The translations under genes were made by a program, and so were the position numbers. This document shows, piece by piece, positions 1 to 5,720 of a stretch of 5,720 nucleotides of DNA; position 1 is the first letter of the stretch; each line of letters starts with the position of its first letter. The notes beneath the pieces were generated by a model, which saw only the letters and a list, made by a program, of their open reading frames with translations, ran no database searches and was not told the origin of the DNA. Origin of the DNA: Gammaproteobacteria bacterium (GTDB taxonomy: Bacteria; Pseudomonadota; Gammaproteobacteria; BMS3Bbin11); the NCBI GenBank assembly GCA_030597275.1, contig JAUVSB010000095.1, forward strand, positions 1-5,720, in the 5' to 3' direction.

Positions 1-1306
1 ACCCAACACGACGATAGGCGTCGAAGAATGCCAGCGCAGAGGACATGGCGGGACATCGTACTCCAAGTTCTACACCCAGCTTAACAGCCTCGCTCCAACC
101 TGCTTCAGAAACCTTAATTTCACCGATAAAGAACTTATCTAGCAACAGATTTTCCAGTGCAGGGTTTTCATCATACGCCTGACGGATATTTCCAAGAAAA
201 CGACTGCGTATGATGCAACCACCCCGCCACATCAACGCTATATCCCCAAAATCAAGCTGCCAGTCATACTCTGTTGCGGCATCGCGCATCAGCATATATC
301 CCTGGGCATAGGAAATGATTTTAGAAGCGTAGAGGGCATCATGGATAAATCCCAGGGCAAGCTTCCTGTCACCTTTAAACACCGCATGTGAACTCGACAG
401 CAACGTGTCAGCACGGACGCGCTCCTCCTTGATCGCAGACAAACAACGAGCAAAGACTGCTTCGCCAATCATACTTAAAGGCACACCGAGTTCCAGTGCA
501 CTGATACCGGTCCATTTTCCAGTCCCCTTCTGCCCGGCTGCATCAAGTATCAGTTCAATCACAGCTTTTCCCTGTTTATCTCTGAAGGCGAGAATATTAG
601 CCGTAATCTCTACCAGGTATGAATCCAGCACCCCTTCGTTCCATTCCGCAAAAACAGCCTGGATCTCCTCAATAGTCATGCCCAGGCCAGATCGCATCAG
701 ATGATAGGCTTCAGCTATCAACTGCATATCGCCATATTCAATACCATTATGTACCATCTTCACATAGTGGCCTGCTCCTCCCGGGCCGATCCATTGGCAA
801 CAAGGTTCGTCATCAACCTTTGCGGAAATACTCTGGAGTATCTCTTTTACGTCCGGCCAGGCAGTGCTATCCCCTCCAGGCATAATAGAAGGCCCATGAC
901 GGGCACCTTCTTCTCCTCCAGAAATACCTGTGCCTATAAAACGATAGCCTTTTTCTGATAGTTCCAGATAGCGACGGTTGCTATCGGTAAAACGTGAATT
1001 TCCGCCATCTATAATGATATCGCCTTTATCCAGCAGGGGGAGCAATCTACTTATTAATTCATCTACCGGTTTACCTGCACGTATCATCATGATGATTTTT
1101 CGAGGTGCTTTTAGTGACGAAACAAATTCCTCTAATGTTTCAAATCCTGAAATATTGCTACTGCGTGCTGGCCCTTGCAGGAAATCTCTAATCTTGCTGG
1201 ATGTGCGATTGTGTACCGACACCTTGTAACCATGATCATAAATATTCAGAGCCAGATTTTGCCCCATCACTGCCAGTCCGATCAGGCCGATATCTGCTTC
1301 AGTCAT
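1..1306 (-). CDS. gnd: 6-phosphogluconate dehydrogenase, decarboxylating (3' end cut by window edge)
   Basis: Oxidatively decarboxylates 6-phosphogluconate to ribulose 5-phosphate with NADP+ in the cytosolic pentose phosphate pathway. I translated the minus strand from the ATG at 1306-1304; 435 codons are open to the window edge. Visible motifs: Rossmann NADP-binding loop GLAVMGQN (residues 10-17), NRT at 33-35 (cofactor phosphate recognition in this family), IIDGGNS, the substrate-binding stretch GISGGEEGARHGPS, and GHYVKMVHNGIEYGDM with the catalytic Lys183 and Asn187 at the same numbers as in E. coli Gnd. The family signature DAAGQKGTGKW has its Lys at 260, and WRGGCIIRS follows. The visible part ends in SALAFFDAYRRVG, so about 35 residues of the usual 468 are missing, including the C-terminal Arg/His that reach into the partner subunit's active site. 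No frameshift or internal stop was found. The start is supported by a strong ribosome binding site. The gene is transcribed divergently from the tectonin-like gene. Confidence 0.97.
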   Translation of the reverse strand, partial: MTEADIGLIGLAVMGQNLALNIYDHGYKVSVHNRTSSKIRDFLQGPARSSNISGFETLEEFVSSLKAPRKIIMMIRAGKPVDELISRLLPLLDKGDIIIDGGNSRFTDSNRRYLELSEKGYRFIGTGISGGEEGARHGPSIMPGGDSTAWPDVKEILQSISAKVDDEPCCQWIGPGGAGHYVKMVHNGIEYGDMQLIAEAYHLMRSGLGMTIEEIQAVFAEWNEGVLDSYLVEITANILAFRDKQGKAVIELILDAAGQKGTGKWTGISALELGVPLSMIGEAVFARCLSAIKEERVRADTLLSSSHAVFKGDRKLALGFIHDALYASKIISYAQGYMLMRDAATEYDWQLDFGDIALMWRGGCIIRSRFLGNIRQAYDENPALENLLLDKFFIGEIKVSEAGWSEAVKLGVELGVRCPAMSSALAFFDAYRRVG

Positions 1307-1310
1307 AAAA

Positions 1311-1318
1311 ACTCCTTT
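1311..1318 (-). promoter_or_regulatory. ribosome binding site of gnd
   Basis: Read on the minus strand, AAAGGAGT lies 4 nt upstream of the ATG at 1306 (about 5-6 nt from the AGGAG core). This is a near-perfect Shine-Dalgarno sequence and fixes the gnd start. Confidence 0.85.
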
Positions 1319-1362
1319 GTATTGAAAAAACCTTTTGTCAGGAACATCAACAATCCTTAATT

Positions 1363-1379
1363 TGTCAAAAAACTTGACT
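1363..1379. promoter_or_regulatory. back-to-back -35-like TTGAC elements in the divergent intergenic region
   Basis: A small inverted repeat has GTCAA at 1364-1368 and TTGAC at 1374-1378 around AAAAC. It gives a perfect TTGACA -35 hexamer on the minus strand (1363-1368, towards gnd) and TTGACT on the plus strand (1374-1379, towards the tectonin-like gene). The position suits a divergent promoter pair. However, the sequences 16-18 bp downstream on each strand match TATAAT poorly, so this is a suggestion only. Confidence 0.25.
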
Positions 1380-1441
1380 AAAATCATAGCTCAAAAGATT
1401 GAATGTGTTAGATTATCCTACAATAGATACAATCAAAACCA

Positions 1442-1483
1442 ATGGGCACCTCTATTTATTCATGAATAAATAGAGGTGCCCAT
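1442..1483. repeat. perfect 42-bp palindrome (two 21-nt arms, no spacer)
   Basis: The left arm begins ATGGGCACCTCTATTTATTC and the right arm is its exact reverse complement, meeting at a central CATG; every one of the 21 base pairs matches. The outer part of each arm is GC-rich (GGGCACC) and the centre is AT-rich. It lies between divergent genes, so it is not an ordinary 3' terminator, and it ends 5 nt before the AGG proposed as ribosome binding site of the tectonin-like gene. It could be a short repeat such as a REP or MITE-like element with head-to-head terminal repeats, an operator for a dimeric regulator, or a hairpin in the 5' leader. The sequence alone does not decide. Confidence 0.85.
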
Positions 1484-1499
1484 ATTCCAGGCAATACAA

Positions 1500-2480
1500 A
1501 TGATGGATACCAAAATGAAATTTAGATACGCACGCTTCCTGTCTCTCTTCGCTCTCGTTTTCGCCGGGGCAAGCTGGGCCACACCACCACAGCTTGGGCA
1601 ATGGGAATTACTCTTCGCTAATGATGATGGTCGTGCGGTTGCCCTCGATGTTTACAGAGAAACACCCGTTATTCTTGATGAAAAGGGACATATTTTCTTT
1701 CTAAATATGGAGATTGGTAAAGAGGCATCGGGTGAGTGGTTTGGTGAAGTTTACGAAAGCTGGCAAAAAGTTTCAGGTGGCGGCACAGCCATGGATATCA
1801 GTATAGACGGCGATGGCGTGCCCTGGGTTGTTGGCAAGAAGAGCAACAAGATTTACCACCTGGATAGTAACTTTGCCAGCCCAAGCAGTGGCTGGCTGGA
1901 GTACCCCGGCAATGGTAATGCCCGACGCCTTTCAGTTTCCAAGGCTAATGGCTCCCCCTATATGATCGGCGCACGCAGCGGCCATGTTTATGGCGGCGAT
2001 GGCAAGGAATGGAAAAAGCTTGCAGTAAAATTGCTTGATAGTGATGGTAAAGAGACCCAGGATACATTTAATGCTCTCGATCTATTTGCCGAATCCTATA
2101 ATGCTGGAACTAGTGACAAACCAGACTGGTACGACCTGGTTTTTATAATTAATAATGACAATAAGATCTATATTTATTTACCTGAAAAAGAAGCCTGGCA
2201 GGAACTGCCCGGTGATGCTCAGGCAACGGCCCTGGTTTCCTCAGGCAAGCTCGTATACATCATCTCTACAGATGGCAAGTTCTATGGTCTGGACCTTTCC
2301 AGTGATAAGAAATGGACTCCAGCAGGGCCGGGGTCAGGTAAAGAACTTGCCTTTAGCCGGGTCGACACGTTCCAGCCATTTCTTTCTCAAGGTGGCAAGA
2401 AAATACCCTCTTCCAGTCATAGTCACGTCTGGACTATAGGTGAAAAAGGGCAGGTATTAAGGGCCGTTGTCGTAAACTAG
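1500..2480 (+). CDS. secreted tectonin-like beta-propeller protein
   Basis: Predicted exported protein of 326 aa, function unknown. The N-terminus has a basic stretch (KMKFRYAR), a hydrophobic core (FLSLFALVFAGA) and an SWA/T type signal peptidase I site about 27 residues in. The mature part shows six units beginning with a Trp: QWELL, SWQKV, GWLEY, EWKKL, AWQEL and KWTPA. They are followed by blocks such as AMDISIDGDGVPWVVG..KIYHLD and ALVSSGKLVYIISTDGKFYGLD. This is the pattern of tectonin repeats (W..v.G.a..i..g.dG.vw.v...g.iy), which in tachylectin-1 and TECPR proteins build a six-bladed propeller that binds lipopolysaccharide or other ligands. Unit 4 carries a longer insertion. The start is chosen at the ATG at 1500 because AGG sits 8 nt upstream; ATGs at 1503 and 1515 are also possible. 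An in-frame GTG at 1476 lies inside the palindrome and lacks a ribosome binding site. Fold assignment is from pattern recognition; no ligand can be inferred. Confidence 0.8.
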   Translation: MMDTKMKFRYARFLSLFALVFAGASWATPPQLGQWELLFANDDGRAVALDVYRETPVILDEKGHIFFLNMEIGKEASGEWFGEVYESWQKVSGGGTAMDISIDGDGVPWVVGKKSNKIYHLDSNFASPSSGWLEYPGNGNARRLSVSKANGSPYMIGARSGHVYGGDGKEWKKLAVKLLDSDGKETQDTFNALDLFAESYNAGTSDKPDWYDLVFIINNDNKIYIYLPEKEAWQELPGDAQATALVSSGKLVYIISTDGKFYGLDLSSDKKWTPAGPGSGKELAFSRVDTFQPFLSQGGKKIPSSSHSHVWTIGEKGQVLRAVVVN

Positions 2481-2516
2481 TCTTTCCATAACCCGAATTC
2501 TAGCTAGAGCCGTAAA

Positions 2517-2536
2517 CAGGATTTTCTTTAATCCTG
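2517..2536 (+). terminator. short hairpin after the tectonin-like gene
   Basis: CAGGATT (2517-2523) and AATCCTG (2530-2536) form a perfect 7-bp stem around a 6-nt T-rich loop, 37 nt after the stop codon. No T-run follows it on the plus strand, so it is at most a weak or factor-assisted terminator. It could equally be an mRNA 3' end or leader structure ahead of the next gene. Confidence 0.3.
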
Positions 2537-2567
2537 AGCTATCCTCATAATAGACTGGTAAACATTT

Positions 2568-2571
2568 GAGG
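2568..2571 (+). promoter_or_regulatory. ribosome binding site of the small lipoprotein gene
   Basis: GAGG lies 6 nt before the ATG at 2578, the usual spacing, and supports that start. A CATAAT at 2546-2551 could be a -10 element, but no credible -35 was found. Confidence 0.65.
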
Positions 2572-2577
2572 CTTTAG

Positions 2578-3135
2578 ATGAAACGACTGCTACTCCCCGT
2601 ATGCTGCATTCTATTCAGCTCATGTGCTTCAATACCAGTCGAAACAAAGACAAGTTTTTTTTCTGATGTCCCAACAGGCAGTATACTTACCGTAAACCAG
2701 CCATTAACGATTGCCGCCAATGAAGTCAGGGCGTCATTGCAATTCAGCAAGCAACTCAGGATAAAGGATCTGGACAAATGGGAACCCTACTGTCAGCTCG
2801 TTGTCAGGACATTGGTTCGAAAAGAGAAACACATACCTGCGGTAGATTTCCGTATCACTCGTGTAGTTCGTGATGAAGAACCATTCACCCGGCTTAAAAA
2901 ATCAAGAAGGATGATGATTGCTTCATCAGACGACAACCTTTCCTCTCTATTTTCAAGCAATAACAGCTACACCTGGCTGATAAAAACCTACATGTACCTT
3001 GAATCAGACGAATACCCGGATATATACCGTATGGTTTGCGGGCAGGTTTGGGATGGCTACACATCGCGTCGATTGTATATGAGCGAATTCGAGGAAGCCG
3101 TAGGTGACTTCATTAGCATCAGAGCCAGTAATTAG
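2578..3135 (+). CDS. small lipoprotein of unknown function
   Basis: Predicted lipoprotein of 185 aa. A short signal peptide (MKRLLLPVCCILFSSC) ends in a lipobox-like F-S-S-C with the lipidated Cys at 16; residue +2 is Ala, not Asp, which favours the outer membrane. The mature part is about 170 residues with no transmembrane segment. Two further cysteines (PYC at 72, RMVC at 154) could form a disulfide. Segments that look conserved are SILTVNQPLTIAANEVRASL (35-54), KWEPYCQL (67-74), DFRITRVVRDE (90-100) and the C-terminal MVCGQVWDGYTSRRLYMSEF followed by EEAVGDFISI. From memory this layout (a 'NQPLTI' strand, 'PYC', 'FRITRV', then a C-terminal 'C..W' and 'A.G..' ending) recurs in uncharacterised gammaproteobacterial lipoproteins; I know no function. 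It lies 97 bp after the tectonin-like gene and about 208 bp before the EEP gene, same strand. Confidence 0.85.
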   Translation: MKRLLLPVCCILFSSCASIPVETKTSFFSDVPTGSILTVNQPLTIAANEVRASLQFSKQLRIKDLDKWEPYCQLVVRTLVRKEKHIPAVDFRITRVVRDEEPFTRLKKSRRMMIASSDDNLSSLFSSNNSYTWLIKTYMYLESDEYPDIYRMVCGQVWDGYTSRRLYMSEFEEAVGDFISIRASN

Positions 3136-3144
3136 GACTACGCA

Positions 3145-3207
3145 CACGCCATAAGGGAACTGCAAGCCTGACAAGCAATTGGCGTGGCCGGTCAAGCCCA
3201 ACTGGCC
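3145..3207. other. tandem inverted repeats after the small lipoprotein gene
   Basis: CACGCCA (3145-3151) pairs perfectly with TGGCGTG (3180-3186) across a 28-nt loop. Directly next to it, GGCCGGT (3186-3192) pairs with ACTGGCC (3201-3207) around an 8-nt loop, with one G-U pair in RNA. The two stems share one base and could stack. The second hairpin starts 51 nt after the stop and is followed by A residues rather than Ts, so it is not a classic intrinsic terminator on the plus strand. It may be a degenerate terminator or a REP-like unit. Confidence 0.35.
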
Positions 3208-3283
3208 GAAAAACCGTATCATAAGGTCTCATTATACAATTTTAAGCAGCAAATTCGTGGGAAAAAGCTCAAACGGCCGCATA

Positions 3284-3292
3284 TGCTATAAT
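3284..3292 (+). promoter_or_regulatory. extended -10 promoter element of the EEP lipoprotein gene
   Basis: A perfect TATAAT (3287-3292) is preceded directly by TGC, matching the extended -10 motif TGn-TATAAT. This can compensate for the poor -35 (AAAGCT at 3264-3269). Transcription would begin near 3299. That start falls on the GGA (3297-3299) that would serve an ATG at 3308, so it favours the ATG at 3344 as the translation start. Confidence 0.55.
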
Positions 3293-3343
3293 TAACGGAT
3301 ATCAAAGATGAGTAATTCAGAGCAAAACCACCTAAGAGAAAAT

Positions 3344-4258
3344 ATGAAACTGAAGCGCGGACATAAAACATCACTTTTTGTTATCACAACCGTCGTTGCC
3401 GGCACACTGCTGGCATCGGGTTGTGTCTCTGTGCCGGAACAACCACAGCTAGTCAATAAAATACTGGACGAGGATCGTTCTGTCAGCATCAGCAGCTGTG
3501 ACACTAAGCAAGCTCAGCATTATTCCGATAATAAACGAGATAGTGCACACGAGCTGGATTCAAATAACATCACCCTGCTGAACTGGAATATCTACAAAGG
3601 TGAGAAAAAGAACTGGGCCGAAGATTTTCGTCAGCTAAGTGAAGGTCAGGACCTGGTGATTATTCAGGAAGCACGACTGAGTCCGGAAGTTAAAGAAACG
3701 CTAAAGAAACAAAGTATTCACTGGACACTAAACACCGGTTTTGTCGTTAATGATGAAGCTACCGGTGTTCTCACCGGTTCTCGAGTTAAGGCAGTATCAA
3801 GCTGTGGCCTGAGAACCACAGAACCATTTCTGCGCCTGCCTAAAACGGTCCTGGTCAATAAGTACGAGCTGTCAGGCACTGATGAAAAACTGCTGGTGGC
3901 TAATATCCACAGCATCAATTTCACTTTGGGAACCGAGGTTTACAGTGAACAGATCAATACGCTGACAGCCGCCATCGTCCAGCATCAGGGCCCGGTTATT
4001 GTTGCCGGTGATTTCAATAGCTGGAGTGAAGACAGAAAGCAGATTATTGAAAACATGGTGACCGAACTTTCTCTAAAGGCGGTTACCTATCAAAGCAAAA
4101 ACAGGGTCACAATATTCGGCAATGAAATAGATCATGTTTTCTATCGAGGCATGGAGTCTGTAGCGAGTGAGGCCCGGCAGGTCACTTCATCGGATCACAA
4201 CCCGATCAAGGTTACATTTCGTGTTCTACCTGACGAGCTGAAGGTCGCTAAATACTAG
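3344..4258 (+). CDS. lipoprotein with endonuclease/exonuclease/phosphatase (EEP) domain
   Basis: Predicted envelope lipoprotein of 304 aa. A basic n-region (MKLKRGHK), a hydrophobic core and LLASG/C form a lipoprotein signal peptide with Cys27 as anchor; +2 is Val, suggesting the outer membrane. After a linker of about 50 residues comes an EEP domain from residue 76 to the end. Metal and catalytic motifs are all visible: LNWNIYKG (Asn82), IIQEA (Glu109), ANIHSINF (His189), AGDFNSWS (Asp223, Asn225), EIDHVF (Asp263, His264) and SSDHNP (Asp284, His285). In this superfamily (DNase I, exonuclease III, sphingomyelinase, inositol phosphatases; E. coli YafD is similar in size) these residues bind Mg2+ and cleave phosphodiester bonds. 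Active chemistry is therefore likely, but the substrate, nucleic acid or phospholipid, cannot be read from sequence. The start at 3344 has AAGAGA 4 nt upstream and gives a compact signal peptide; an in-frame ATG at 3308 would add 12 residues. The gene converges on cti. Confidence 0.88.
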   Translation: MKLKRGHKTSLFVITTVVAGTLLASGCVSVPEQPQLVNKILDEDRSVSISSCDTKQAQHYSDNKRDSAHELDSNNITLLNWNIYKGEKKNWAEDFRQLSEGQDLVIIQEARLSPEVKETLKKQSIHWTLNTGFVVNDEATGVLTGSRVKAVSSCGLRTTEPFLRLPKTVLVNKYELSGTDEKLLVANIHSINFTLGTEVYSEQINTLTAAIVQHQGPVIVAGDFNSWSEDRKQIIENMVTELSLKAVTYQSKNRVTIFGNEIDHVFYRGMESVASEARQVTSSDHNPIKVTFRVLPDELKVAKY

Positions 4259-4270
4259 TAACATGGTTTA

Positions 4271-4314
4271 CGTTTTACGGTTTACGTAACACCTAAAATG
4301 TAAACCGTAAAACG
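4271..4314. terminator. 15-bp inverted repeat between convergent genes, possible bidirectional terminator
   Basis: CGTTTTACGGTTTAC (4271-4285) and GTAAACCGTAAAACG (4300-4314) are perfect reverse complements separated by 14 nt. The repeat starts 12 nt after the EEP stop and ends 9 nt beyond the cti stop, where a shared terminator is expected. The plus side is followed by a pyrimidine-rich stretch (CTCTTCTTT) rather than a clean T-run; the minus side has no T-run. The left arm also contains part of a 9-bp direct repeat GGTTTACGT (4265-4273 and 4279-4287), so it may belong to a dispersed repeat family. Confidence 0.55.
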
Positions 4315-4323
4315 ATCTCTTCT

Positions 4324-5720
4324 TTACCTGTTCAAATAACGGTTCAGGTCAAACAAACCTGCCCTTATCGGGCGATCCTGAAGAGATTTATTCTGAAACC
4401 AGTCAGCTATTTCCCAGAAATGATGGTTCGTTCTCCGCACACCATAAATACTGACAAAGCCTTCGTAATCTTCCCGTGTTTCCAAACTGGCGTAACGCTC
4501 GGTAAACTTCTCAATATCTTTGAAATCTACGTCAGAGAAGAAGTTCGGGTAAGAGCCTTCCAACCAGTCAACAACCGTTAATGAATCATTACTGTAGTCC
4601 CTGGTGGCGCTGTCTTTTTCATCGCTGAACATTGATGTCACGTTATTATAGGCCTTGTTGCGTATAATAGTGTAGGCCAGGTCATTTTCAGCTTTGCCAC
4701 CCATTTTGACCCGAACGAAGGCCAGGTCAGGGAAGGCAATAAGCACCAGGCCATTTATATCAGCCACCTTTTGCATGGCAACGTCTGCCTGATGTTTAGC
4801 GCTACCTTTCTTACTGCGGCAACTGGCTTTCTGACAGCGGTTTATATCATCATCCCGCCTTAATACTGGCGCCAGTTTCTTCTCCATGTGCTGGAATAAC
4901 TCGACCTGGGGGTCATCTGTTTTATAACCGGTCACGACATCTTTGTTCATCCAGCCATATATATCGCCAAGATCTCTTTCCATGCCTTTGCGCATGCCCC
5001 CGTACCAGCTGTCACGGATTTCTTTTCGATGGCTGACAGGTAAGAAGGCAAGATACATATCCTCACCTTCCATGCGCAGGAAATCCATATAGAGCCGAGT
5101 ATTCAGCTGATGCTTTAAATTTCCAAAAACGTTAAAGCCGGCTACCAGCAGGTAATGGATACGTTCTAACAATGGATAATCAATCACCCAGGCGGTGTCG
5201 GGATAGTCTCCTGTAAAACCATAATCAACAGAGGCCGAATCAAAATGTCTGAAGATAGTCAACGCAGCATTGGGGTTTTCCCCATCACCATCCCAAAGGA
5301 AATTCATCGCATCTTTAATGTCATGCTGCTTCATCGCTTCATAAAACTTGAAACGCTTGGCGACATATTCCTGTTCCAGTTTAAGATATTTCTTCCAGGT
5401 ACCGAGCAAGCTAACGCTGCCTGCCTGAGATGAGGGTATCTTCAGATAATCAGATACCTCAAGGAGGAAATCCGGTTTCATCAGCATCTGGTCTGCTTTG
5501 GGATCCAGGAAAACCACCCAGAAGCGATCCTCAATCACGTTCAGCGCAATCATGCCACGACAGACGGGGCCTTTAATGAACCCTTCGATGAAGAAACGGG
5601 CATCGTCGAGCAGAAACTGATAACGAGAAAGCGGTGGTATTACTGCATAGGTTTTGAATGGATTGGAAGCCGTTTCAGGGTCCCAGGACGGCAACTGCGC
5701 TACCTGGTAATTCGGCTTTA
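4324..5720 (-). CDS. cti: fatty acid cis/trans isomerase, C-terminal part (5' end cut by window edge)
   Basis: Cti isomerises cis to trans double bonds in membrane phospholipid acyl chains from the periplasmic side, stiffening the membrane under solvent or heat stress. About 464 codons are visible up to the TAA at 4326-4324. The family is about 760-780 aa long, so the signal peptide and CxxCH haem site lie outside the window. Diagnostic stretches are SRYQFLLDDARFFIEGFIKG, then GPVCRGMIALNVIEDRFWVV, IDYPLLERIHYLLVAGFNVFGN, TRLYMDFLRMEGEDMYLAFLP, AYTIIRNKAYNNVTSMF, DSLTVVDWLEGSYPNFF and a C-terminal YGVRRTNHHFW...AGLFDLNRYLNR. The frame stays open upstream of the TTG at 5694 (KPNYQVAQLPSWDPE), with no convincing ribosome binding site, so that TTG is not taken as the start. 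A hydrophilic segment, DDDINRCQKASCRSKKGSAK (281-300 counted from that TTG), holds two cysteines four residues apart. No frameshift was seen. Confidence 0.95.
   Translation of the reverse strand, partial: KPNYQVAQLPSWDPETASNPFKTYAVIPPLSRYQFLLDDARFFIEGFIKGPVCRGMIALNVIEDRFWVVFLDPKADQMLMKPDFLLEVSDYLKIPSSQAGSVSLLGTWKKYLKLEQEYVAKRFKFYEAMKQHDIKDAMNFLWDGDGENPNAALTIFRHFDSASVDYGFTGDYPDTAWVIDYPLLERIHYLLVAGFNVFGNLKHQLNTRLYMDFLRMEGEDMYLAFLPVSHRKEIRDSWYGGMRKGMERDLGDIYGWMNKDVVTGYKTDDPQVELFQHMEKKLAPVLRRDDDINRCQKASCRSKKGSAKHQADVAMQKVADINGLVLIAFPDLAFVRVKMGGKAENDLAYTIIRNKAYNNVTSMFSDEKDSATRDYSNDSLTVVDWLEGSYPNFFSDVDFKDIEKFTERYASLETREDYEGFVSIYGVRRTNHHFWEIADWFQNKSLQDRPIRAGLFDLNRYLNR

Noticed and set aside
405..1360. 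Several plus-strand open frames of 60-100 codons
   Set aside because: They lie mostly antisense to gnd, whose translation is well conserved throughout. Their products are low-complexity or unlike known proteins and lack ribosome binding sites.
1321..1440. Complete sigma-70 promoter for gnd or the tectonin-like gene
   Set aside because: TTGACA/TTGACT -35 boxes are present, but no acceptable -10 lies 16-18 bp away; TATGAT and TACAAT matches in the region lack a correctly spaced -35. Only the -35-like pair is reported, at low confidence.
1476..1499. GTG at 1476 as start of the tectonin-like protein
   Set aside because: It lies in the right arm of the palindrome, has no ribosome binding site, and would put extra residues ahead of a good signal peptide.
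2155..2439. 94-codon plus-strand frame inside the tectonin-like gene
   Set aside because: It overlaps the propeller repeats in another frame; the propeller frame has clear repeat structure and a signal peptide.
2574..3924. Minus-strand frames of about 70 codons at 2574-2777, 3004-3222, 3292-3504 and 3718-3924
   Set aside because: They are largely antisense to the two lipoprotein genes, and their translations show no recognisable domain.
5245..5433. 62-codon plus-strand frame within cti
   Set aside because: It is antisense to a strongly conserved part of Cti and shows no recognisable domain.
1..5720. Toxin-antitoxin, defence or mobile-element system
   Set aside because: No toxin, antitoxin, transposase, integrase, methylase or CRISPR repeat was recognisable on either strand.

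Overview
The window looks like a chromosomal segment of a gammaproteobacterium of moderate GC content. It carries an E. coli-type (long, NADP-dependent) 6-phosphogluconate dehydrogenase, a fatty acid cis/trans isomerase (a Gram-negative periplasmic enzyme known mainly from gammaproteobacteria such as Pseudomonas and Vibrio), and two lipoprotein signal peptides. I cannot name the genus. No rRNA, tRNA, CRISPR array, transposase or phage gene was seen.

Layout. Positions 1-1306 (minus strand) hold gnd, cut at its 3' end by the window edge; 435 codons are visible. A divergent intergenic region (1307-1499) follows. It contains a perfect 42-bp palindrome immediately upstream of the next gene. Then come three plus-strand genes, all for exported proteins: a secreted six-repeat tectonin-like beta-propeller protein (about 1500-2480), a small lipoprotein of unknown function (2578-3135), and a lipoprotein with an endonuclease/exonuclease/phosphatase (EEP) fold (about 3344-4258). 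The last minus-strand gene is cti (stop at 4324-4326). It converges on the EEP gene and runs off the right edge, so its N-terminal part (signal peptide and haem-binding region) is not visible. A 15-bp inverted repeat lies between the two convergent stops.

How the genes relate. gnd is cytosolic central metabolism (oxidative pentose phosphate pathway, NADPH supply) and has no evident functional link to the rest. The four genes from 1500 rightwards all encode envelope or exported proteins: a putative ligand-binding propeller, an unknown lipoprotein, a lipid-anchored phosphoesterase-like enzyme, and the isomerase that converts cis to trans unsaturated acyl chains in membrane phospholipids. Shared location in the envelope is the only connection the sequence shows. 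The gaps between the plus-strand genes (about 97 and 208 bp) hold hairpins and a promoter-like element, so they need not form one operon.

Nothing here is clearly a new multi-gene system. The items most worth following are the 42-bp palindrome, the stand-alone secreted tectonin propeller and the lipid-anchored EEP enzyme.
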